From an uncultured cyanobacterium (lineage in GTDB: Bacteria > Cyanobacteriota > Cyanobacteriia > PCC-6307 > Cyanobiaceae), in the NCBI GenBank assembly GCA_913047395.1, contig CAJWUF010000006.1:1-39547 (forward strand): 39,547 nucleotides of DNA, read 5' to 3'. Position numbers and translations under genes: made by a program. The notes under the pieces were generated by a model. The model ran no database searches. It had not been told where the DNA came from and saw only the letters and a program-made list of their open reading frames with translations. Shown here in pieces: positions 33,745-39,547 of the stretch (the first letter of the stretch is position 1; each line of letters begins with the position of its first letter).

Positions 33745-34872
33745 ATGTTCCAAGCTTTTCAGCAACGTCGCTGGCCCCTCGTGCTGCTCTGGATCTTGAT
33801 CGTGGCAGCGATCGTGGCGGCACCGACACTGCTGCCTGTATTCCGGCTCAACCAGCTGGGTATGTTTCTGTCCCTATCGATCGTTGCCCTTGGCATTGAT
33901 CTGATCTGGGGGTTCACCGGTCTGCTCAGCCTCGGCCAGGGGATCTTCTTTGCTCTTGGCGGATACGCCGCAGGGATGTATCTGCAGCTCAATAGTTCTG
34001 CTGACAATCCCAACGGCATACCTGAGTTCTTCAGTCTTTACGGCGTTGATCGGCTGCCCTTCTTCTGGGAGCCCTTTCACTCCCCAGTGTTCACCCTAAT
34101 TGCGATCTGGTTGATCCCGGCGCTTCTGGCGGCCGTGCTTGGCAATCTGGTATTTCGCAACCGGATTAAGGGGGTCTATTTCTCGATTTTGACCCAGGCA
34201 GCACTGCTGGTGTTCTTCAACTTCTTCAATGGCCAGCAGAAGCTGATCAATGGCACCAACGGTCTTAAGACGGATGTGACCCAGTTGTTCGGTCAGATGG
34301 TGGGTTCGGCGGAGATGCAGCGCGGCTTCTTCTGGTTCACCGCCGTGATGGTCATCCTGGCCTGGATCTTCGTGCGCTGGGTGGTCCGGGGGCGTTTCGG
34401 CGATGTGCTGATCGCCATTCGTGATGACGAGCCACGGCTGCGTTTCACCGGTTTCAATCCCACCCTGTTCAAGACGATCGTGTTCGCAATCGCGGGGGGA
34501 TTGGCGGGGATTGGCGGTGCTCTCTTCACTGTGCAGTCGGGGATCATTTCGCCTCAAGAAATGAGTGTCCCAAAATCGATTGAGATGGTGATTTGGGTTG
34601 CGGTTGGTGGTCGCGGCACCCTCGTGGGTGCCATTTTCGGGACAGTGGCTATCCAGTTTGCTGAGACTTTTGTTAGCGAGGTCTGGCCCCAGAGCTGGCT
34701 TTTCTTTCAGGGGGCCCTCTTCATCCTCGTCGTGACAGTGTTGCCTGAAGGGGTGATCGGTTGGTTCAAGACCGACGGCCCGCGCAACTTGCTGTCCCGG
34801 GTTGGTCTGGCTCGCCGTCTTGTGACTTATCCCCAACTCGAAATCGATGGTCAGGATGAGGTGCAGCCATGA
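33745..34872 (+). CDS. urtC: Urea ABC transporter, permease subunit UrtC
   Basis: UrtC is the LivM-type membrane subunit of the urea importer. The 375-residue protein contains GIDLIWGFTGLLSLGQGIFFALGGYAAGMYL near residues 50-80. FGDVLIAIRDDEPRLRFTGF near 217 is the EAA-like ATPase-contact loop. VAVGGRGTLVGAIFGTVAIQ lies near 292. About eight to ten membrane segments are visible. It overlaps urtD by 4 bp (ATGA). Confidence 0.94.
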   Translation: MFQAFQQRRWPLVLLWILIVAAIVAAPTLLPVFRLNQLGMFLSLSIVALGIDLIWGFTGLLSLGQGIFFALGGYAAGMYLQLNSSADNPNGIPEFFSLYGVDRLPFFWEPFHSPVFTLIAIWLIPALLAAVLGNLVFRNRIKGVYFSILTQAALLVFFNFFNGQQKLINGTNGLKTDVTQLFGQMVGSAEMQRGFFWFTAVMVILAWIFVRWVVRGRFGDVLIAIRDDEPRLRFTGFNPTLFKTIVFAIAGGLAGIGGALFTVQSGIISPQEMSVPKSIEMVIWVAVGGRGTLVGAIFGTVAIQFAETFVSEVWPQSWLFFQGALFILVVTVLPEGVIGWFKTDGPRNLLSRVGLARRLVTYPQLEIDGQDEVQP

Positions 34873-35621
34873 GTTCTCCCCTATTGGAGTTGAGGCAGAT
34901 CACTGTCAGCTTTGACGGTTTTCTTGCTTTGCGGGATCTCAATCTCAGCCTGAAGCCAGGAGAATTGCGGGCTGTGATTGGTCCTAATGGCGCGGGCAAG
35001 ACCACGTTCCTTGACGTGATCACTGGCAAGCTCCGACCAACGGCAGGCGATGTTTTGTTCAAGGGCCGATCTCTTTTGAATAAGCCTGAACACAGGATTG
35101 CGCGCCTTGGCATTGGCAGGAAGTTCCAAAGCCCAAGGGTGTTCGAAAACCTGTCAGTGCGGGAAAATCTCGGCCTTGCTGTCAGTCTTCCAAAGCGACC
35201 TTGGTCATTGCTGACCACTGATCTAACGGCTACGCAGCGTGATCGCATTGATCATTTGATGGAGATTGTTGCGCTCCAGCAACGTGCTAACCAAATCGCT
35301 GGATCGCTCTCCCATGGTCAGAAGCAATGGTTGGAGATTGTCATGCTTGTGGGCCAGGCCCCTGATTTGCTGCTTGTTGATGAACCTGTCGCTGGCTTGA
35401 CCGATGAGGAGACTGATCTGACAGCAGATCTTCTCAAGTCTATTGCTGGTGATCACACCGTTTTGGTGATTGAACATGACATGGAATTTATTCGCCGTTT
35501 GCAGACTCAGGTGACTGTCCTTCATCAGGGATATGTCCTCTGTGAGGGCTCCATGGATGAGATCCAACGAGATTCGCGAGTCATTGAGGTTTATTTAGGC
35601 CGTAATGAAGAGGCTGTTTGA
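34869..35621 (+). CDS. urtD: Urea ABC transporter, ATP-binding subunit UrtD
   Basis: UrtD is the LivG-type ATPase of the urea importer. The 250-residue protein has Walker A GPNGAGKT near residue 38. The ABC signature region reads AGSLSHGQKQWLEIVMLV near 146, with LSHGQ in place of LSGGQ as is common in LivG proteins. Walker B is DLLLVDEPVAGLTDEE near 170. The switch histidine follows in VIEHDMEFI near 205. Confidence 0.95.
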   Translation: MSSPLLELRQITVSFDGFLALRDLNLSLKPGELRAVIGPNGAGKTTFLDVITGKLRPTAGDVLFKGRSLLNKPEHRIARLGIGRKFQSPRVFENLSVRENLGLAVSLPKRPWSLLTTDLTATQRDRIDHLMEIVALQQRANQIAGSLSHGQKQWLEIVMLVGQAPDLLLVDEPVAGLTDEETDLTADLLKSIAGDHTVLVIEHDMEFIRRLQTQVTVLHQGYVLCEGSMDEIQRDSRVIEVYLGRNEEAV

Positions 35622-35664
35622 TGATGAGATTTCTCCCTATGCAGTTCCTGATTCTTTTAAGCCA

Positions 35665-36372
35665 ATGACTTTACTCGAGATTCGTGGCCTGAATACCTAC
35701 TATGGAGAGAGCCATATCCTTCGCGATGTCGACCTCACGGTTAGCCTTGGTGAGATGGTTTGTTTGATTGGTCGCAATGGTGTTGGCAAAACCACGTTGC
35801 TGAAATCGTTGATTGGTTTGTTGCGGCCTCGCAGTGGTGAAATATCGCTTGAGGGAGTGCAGCTCGATCGGCAGCCACCTCATCAAAGAGCCCTTTCTGG
35901 TGTTGGTTATGTGCCTCAGGGGCGGGAGATTATTCCCCACCTGACTGTGAAGGAGAACCTATTGCTTGGCATGGAGGCATTGCCGGGTGGGCTTGGTCGT
36001 CATAAGCACATTGATCCTGTGGTGTTTGAGCTATTCCCTATTCTTCATGAGTTTCTGCCGCGTCAGGGCGGTGACCTTAGCGGTGGTCAGCAGCAGCAGC
36101 TGGCTATCGCCAGGGCTCTTCTTGGTAAGCCGAAATTACTCCTGTTAGATGAACCTACCGAGGGCATTCAGCCCAACATTGTTCAAGACATTGAACGAGC
36201 TGTTCGTCGCATTATTGCCGAAACAGGAATTGGCGTTCTTTTGGTGGAACAGCATCTGCATTTTGTTCGTCAGGCTGATCGTTACTACGCGATGCAACGT
36301 GGAGGCATCGTGGCCAGTGGCCCTACGAGTGACCTCAGCCAGGATGTTGTCGATCAGTTCCTAAGCGTTTGA
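35665..36372 (+). CDS. urtE: Urea ABC transporter, ATP-binding subunit UrtE
   Basis: UrtE is the LivF-type second ATPase of the urea importer. From the ATG at 35665 the 235-residue protein begins MTLLEIRGLNTYYGESHIL. Walker A is GRNGVGKT near residue 36, the signature is DLSGGQQQQLAIARAL near 137, Walker B is LLLLDEPTEGIQP near 156, and the switch histidine is in LLVEQHLHFV near 193. The frame is open back to an ATG at 35605 overlapping urtD. The shorter start matches family length, but the longer one would give translational coupling. After the stop, a hairpin-like TCGCGAAAGTTTGCGA at 36391-36406 has no T tract. Confidence 0.93.
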   Translation: MTLLEIRGLNTYYGESHILRDVDLTVSLGEMVCLIGRNGVGKTTLLKSLIGLLRPRSGEISLEGVQLDRQPPHQRALSGVGYVPQGREIIPHLTVKENLLLGMEALPGGLGRHKHIDPVVFELFPILHEFLPRQGGDLSGGQQQQLAIARALLGKPKLLLLDEPTEGIQPNIVQDIERAVRRIIAETGIGVLLVEQHLHFVRQADRYYAMQRGGIVASGPTSDLSQDVVDQFLSV

Positions 36373-36486
36373 TGATTAGTTTCAGGGTGATCGCGAAAGT
36401 TTGCGAGTGATCTTGTGGACCCTTGGGGTGAACGAAGCCGCCCCTTGCTATGAACGCCAGCGTATCTAGCTAGTAACGCAACAAAG

Positions 36487-37332
36487 TTAAGATCGTGTCG
36501 TCGATCGATGATTCAGCAGGGAGTGCCAGAGGCTATTTGGATCAGGCCAGCGGCTGAGGAGCTGATCATTCAGCTTGATGATCGGCCGGCAGCTGAGGCT
36601 GTTGATCAACAGCCATTGATCGCCTACTTCTGGTGTGGCTTCTAATTTGGCCTCTTGCAGTAGGCCTTGATCAAGCCCCTGTTGCCGCATCACGCCTGGC
36701 AGGCAGCCACTGCTGAGGCGGGGAGTGAGCCATTGATTTTTGCGCCTAACGATCAGGTTGGCTGCGCTGCCGCAACAGATCTCACCGGTTGTGCTGAGTA
36801 GCACGGCTTCATCGCAGCCCGCTATTTGAGCTTCCTGCCGGGCTTGGATACTTTGATTGTAGGCAAATGTTTTGCATTGGCTAATACGGCTATTGGCATT
36901 ACGCTGCTCATGGCAACTAATGAGAGCTGTTAGGGGATTGAAGCATGGTTCAGTTGGATTTAGTTCAAGCCAAAAGCGAGGCTTGGATGTTTCTTGTTGG
37001 CTTGAAGACAGGCCGATTCCCCGACCTGAGCCATTGCCCCGGCTCCAGTTCAGGCGAAGAGCGCCATTGCCATTGATTAGCTCGCATCGCTTTACAGCTT
37101 CTGCGATCAGAGCTGTGAGCTGGTCTGCTGATGGTGGCGAATCCATTTCCAGCAGGCTGGCGCTGGCCTGCCATCTGCTTAGGTGGGCATTCAGTAGCTG
37201 TGGATGTCCATCTAGGATCAGAATTGTCTCAAAGATTCCATCGGCAAGCTGCAGACCTCGATCACATAGTGGCAGCGCGAGTTCAGTGGTGGTTCCCCAG
37301 CTGCCATCGATCCAGGCGATCTGGTTTTTCAT
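36487..37332 (-). CDS. pabC: Aminodeoxychorismate lyase (class IV aminotransferase fold)
   Basis: PabC is a PLP enzyme that releases pyruvate from aminodeoxychorismate to give p-aminobenzoate for folate. The 281-residue protein has CDRGLQLADGIFETILILDG near residue 23. CKTFAYNQSIQARQEAQ near 153 contains the PLP lysine. DEAVLLSTTGEICCGSAANL near 173 is the class IV signature. Similar folds in branched-chain aminotransferases are possible, but coupling to pabB supports PabC. Its ATG overlaps the pabB stop by 4 bp. Confidence 0.9.
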   Translation of the reverse strand: MKNQIAWIDGSWGTTTELALPLCDRGLQLADGIFETILILDGHPQLLNAHLSRWQASASLLEMDSPPSADQLTALIAEAVKRCELINGNGALRLNWSRGNGSGRGIGLSSSQQETSKPRFWLELNPTEPCFNPLTALISCHEQRNANSRISQCKTFAYNQSIQARQEAQIAGCDEAVLLSTTGEICCGSAANLIVRRKNQWLTPRLSSGCLPGVMRQQGLDQGLLQEAKLEATPEVGDQWLLINSLSCRPIIKLNDQLLSRWPDPNSLWHSLLNHRSTTRS

Positions 37333-38666
37333 TGCAGTGCCTCTAGTAGGGGTAATAGTTTCCAGTTCAGCTCTTCTGCTTCGCTATAGGGATCGGAATC
37401 GCTCACGATGCCGCAGCCAGCATGGGCTCGTAATGTTGTTCCTTTAAGAAATAACGAGCGAATCAGAATGCTGCTGTCGAGTTGCCCGTCCCAGTCGAGA
37501 CGTAATAACGAACCGCAATAGGGTCCTCGTGCTGTCGGCTCTAGTTCGTGCAATCGCTGGCAGGCGCGTAGTTTGGGAGCACCGCTGATCGAACCTCCGG
37601 GCCAGCAGGCTTGTAATAGGTCCACCCAAGATTGGTTCGATCTAAGATTTCCTTTCACCACTGAGGTGAGGTGATGCACATGGGGATAGCTCTCGAGGCC
37701 TACCAATTGAGGCACGGAGATGGAGCCGGGTTGACATACTCGCCCTAGATCGTTGCGCAATAGGTCGACGATCATCACGTTTTCTGCGCGGTCTTTGCTG
37801 CTACAAATAAGATCAGCTGCAAGATCAGCGTCTTGGCTCTGGTTGGCGTGGCGAGGCCTGGTTCCTTTGATTGGTCGTGTTTCCACTTCCCCAGTCGGTT
37901 TTACCTGAAGGAAACGCTCTGGTGAAGCAGAGATCACGGCTTCACCGGCTGCAAAGCCTGCAGCTACAACTAGGCCGGCAAAGGGGGCCGGGCAGTGCTC
38001 ACGAAGTTTTTGGAACAAGTCAACGGTGAAGATACCTGGAGGAAACGTGGTGGTGCAACAAGCGCTGAGATTGGCCTGAAAAATATCGCCGCTGGCAATC
38101 CATTCTTGGATTTGTTCCACACCACTTGCATAGTCAGCTTTGTTGGTGAGCCATTGCCAAGCATCTACAGAAATTCCTAGCTGTGTTGTTGACGATTGCG
38201 ATGTTCTGTTGCTTTCGGGTGTGTTTTTAATTGGTTTTGCTTCTAGCCAGTCCACTAGCTCTTGCATTCGTTTGGGATCACATCCTTCAATCCACAGCTC
38301 CTGCTTTTGAAGGTCGAATCGCAGTACAGGGTCATGTCGCGCCATCCACAGAGTCGCCATCGAATCTGTTTCCCACGGATTTTTGGGTTCTATCCACGCT
38401 CCTGCCTCATAGCTAAGCCAGCCGCTCCAGTGGCCTGGTTCTAGATGACGCAACGCCTCGAAAGGGTTGCTGGAATCTTTTTCGCCAGGCATGCCACGGC
38501 AACAAATCTGATTAATGGGATCGACAGCCAGAGTCGCCCAGCGTCCGAGCTCACTGCCGTCTCCATCTAGCCACACCAGTCCTGCTTCTCCCCAATTATC
38601 GGCAAGTTGTTTCGCCAAAATTGCTGGTTCTTGCCAGCGGCAAAGCCGCCGCTTTGGAGAGATCAC
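37329..38666 (-). CDS. pabB: Aminodeoxychorismate synthase component I
   Basis: PabB aminates chorismate to aminodeoxychorismate with ammonia from a glutaminase partner. The 445-residue protein contains [12 protein letters not shown] in the N-terminal half of the catalytic domain and [20 protein letters not shown] near residue 265. The next motif is PIKGTRPR, where the lysine marks PabB rather than anthranilate synthase, which has [25 protein letters not shown] near 365 and [19 protein letters not shown] near 416 complete the site. It lies between queC and pabC with 4-bp overlaps at both ends. The glutaminase subunit is not in this window. Confidence 0.93.
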   Translation of the reverse strand: MISPKRRLCRWQEPAILAKQLADNWGEAGLVWLDGDGSELGRWATLAVDPINQICCRGMPGEKDSSNPFEALRHLEPGHWSGWLSYEAGAWIEPKNPWETDSMATLWMARHDPVLRFDLQKQELWIEGCDPKRMQELVDWLEAKPIKNTPESNRTSQSSTTQLGISVDAWQWLTNKADYASGVEQIQEWIASGDIFQANLSACCTTTFPPGIFTVDLFQKLREHCPAPFAGLVVAAGFAAGEAVISASPERFLQVKPTGEVETRPIKGTRPRHANQSQDADLAADLICSSKDRAENVMIVDLLRNDLGRVCQPGSISVPQLVGLESYPHVHHLTSVVKGNLRSNQSWVDLLQACWPGGSISGAPKLRACQRLHELEPTARGPYCGSLLRLDWDGQLDSSILIRSLFLKGTTLRAHAGCGIVSDSDPYSEAEELNWKLLPLLEALQ

Positions 38667-39343
38667 TTTCTTGGCCTGCTGCAGAGATCTGCTCTGCCAG
38701 CTTCTCTCAATGCAGCATCGCGTATGCGGCAGCTATCGCATACACCGCAGGATTGATCCCCACCGCTGTAGCAGCTCCAGGTTTTATCGATCGGTACTCC
38801 GAGTCGAAGTGCTTCTTGCACAATCTGTTTCTTGTTCCAATCAATTAAAGGAGCCCAGAGTTTGATCCCATTCCCCTCACGGCCAGCTTTATTGGCCAGA
38901 TCAGCCAAGGTCTGATAGGCCTTCAGATAGTCAGGTCTGCAGTCTGGGTAACCGGAGTAGTCCATTGCATTTATCCCTAACACCAGCCGATTGGCATTGC
39001 GGGCTTCGGCAAGACTGAGGCCAATGGCAATGAAGACGGTGTTGCGTCCAGGCACGTAAGTGTTGGGGATCACTCCGTCAACGACTCCTTCACTGGGTAC
39101 TGTTTGCGTTAGATCGGTGAGGGAAGAGCCTCCCCAACTTCCTAGGTTGACACTGATTACATGGTGTTCAGTGAGGCCCATGTGGGCCGCGAGCTCTTCA
39201 GCGGCTTGCAGTTCTTTGCGATGTCGTTGCCCGTAATCGAAGGATAGTCCGATCAGTTTTTGCCCAGCCTCTATGGCCAGGGCTGCGGCAGTAGCCGAAT
39301 CCAGACCTCCAGAGAGCAGGGCAATTGTTGTGGAGTCGGTCAT
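38663..39343 (-). CDS. queC: 7-cyano-7-deazaguanine synthase
   Basis: QueC makes preQ0 from 7-carboxy-7-deazaguanine using ATP and ammonia, on the route to queuosine in tRNA. The protein has the ATP-pyrophosphatase loop [15 protein letters not shown] near residue 8. [19 protein letters not shown] near 34 and [20 protein letters not shown] near 127 follow. Zinc ligands lie in [19 protein letters not shown] near the C-terminus. The ATG at 39341-39343 gives 226 residues, and an in-frame ATG at 39350-39352 adds three more. It is followed by pabB with a 4-bp overlap. Confidence 0.95.
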   Translation of the reverse strand: MTDSTTIALLSGGLDSATAAALAIEAGQKLIGLSFDYGQRHRKELQAAEELAAHMGLTEHHVISVNLGSWGGSSLTDLTQTVPSEGVVDGVIPNTYVPGRNTVFIAIGLSLAEARNANRLVLGINAMDYSGYPDCRPDYLKAYQTLADLANKAGREGNGIKLWAPLIDWNKKQIVQEALRLGVPIDKTWSCYSGGDQSCGVCDSCRIRDAALREAGRADLCSRPRK

Positions 39344-39389
39344 GCTGGACATCAGGTTTGGAATTTTAGCTAATCAGTAAGCGATTGCT

Positions 39390-39547
39390 TTATCGAACCT
39401 CTAACCATTTGTGCATCTGAACGCTTAGTCGCCACTGACGATGAGCCTTCACGAAGTTGATGGCTACTTGTTGCGCTTCAGGGTTGTTCCAACTTGGTTG
39501 GAGCAGCAGCAGCAGCTCATCGCCTTGGGCATCAGCTGATATGCCTC
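39390..39547 (-). CDS. queE: 7-carboxy-7-deazaguanine synthase, C-terminal end (cut by window edge)
   Basis: The minus-strand frame entering from the right edge encodes 51 complete residues, including DELLLLLQPSWNNPEAQQVA, and ends LSVQMHKWLEVR before TAA at 39390-39392. This C-terminus is typical of the radical SAM enzyme QueE, which makes the substrate of QueC. The next gene downstream, queC, begins within 50 bp, consistent with a queuosine operon. The radical-SAM cysteines are outside the window. Confidence 0.85.
   Translation of the reverse strand, partial: GISADAQGDELLLLLQPSWNNPEAQQVAINFVKAHRQWRLSVQMHKWLEVR

Noticed and set aside
34096-34836. 246-codon minus-strand frame opposite urtC
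   Set aside because: It lies opposite the well-supported UrtC frame and is very rich in His, Glu, Pro and Asn, as expected for an antisense shadow of a membrane protein gene.
36391-36406. Hairpin-like TCGCGAAAGTTTGCGA after urtE
   Set aside because: The stem is short and interrupted, and no T tract follows, so I do not call it a terminator.
1-39547. tRNA, rRNA, CRISPR arrays, insertion sequences, phage integrases or attachment sites
   Set aside because: I looked for tRNA-like arms ending in CCA, regularly spaced repeats, transposase or integrase motifs and direct repeats at gene ends, and found none that I could support by eye.

Overview
This window looks like chromosomal DNA of a marine picocyanobacterium. 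The best fit is a low-light, MIT9313-like Prochlorococcus or a closely related Synechococcus. The reasons are an estimated GC content near 50% (by eye), very tight gene packing, cyanobacterial versions of NirA, NarB, NarM and the urtABCDE urea transporter, and NtcA-type promoter boxes. I see no tRNA, rRNA, insertion sequence, prophage or CRISPR array.

Layout. 1-9.9 kb is ordinary housekeeping: the N-terminal part of aconitase B (acnB, cut by the left edge), DAHP synthase, a phytol/dolichol-kinase-like membrane protein, a group 2 sigma-70 factor, polyphosphate kinase, an MFS transporter, a GNAT acetyltransferase and a TrpD-like protein. 9.9-10.3 kb is an AT-rich spacer with no gene I can support. 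10.3-36.4 kb is one long nitrogen-acquisition region. 36.5-39.5 kb returns to housekeeping: pabC, pabB, queC and the C-terminal end of queE.

The nitrogen region has four interlocking parts. (a) Nitrite: a HEAT-like protein, a FocA-type nitrite channel, a 47-residue ORF and ferredoxin-nitrite reductase NirA. A divergent pair, sirB-like and cobA, serves the siroheme that NirA needs. (b) Molybdenum cofactor: moaB, moaD, moaE, moeA, moaC, mobA and moaA. (c) Nitrate: narM, narB and the permease gene nrtP (napA). (d) Urea: ureDABC on the minus strand, ureEFG on the plus strand, then urtABCDE. Together these take nitrate, nitrite and urea to ammonium.

Regulation is partly readable. A textbook NtcA site with correctly spaced -10 box lies before urtA, and a perfect GTA-N8-TAC lies before nrtP-narB. 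A hairpin terminator sits between urtA and urtB.

The least expected signal is between nirA and focA. A 47-codon ORF carries two copies of a short SRF-x-N-W-type motif, and a third copy forms the C-terminal tail of NirA itself. Two further candidate small membrane proteins lie between moaC and narM.
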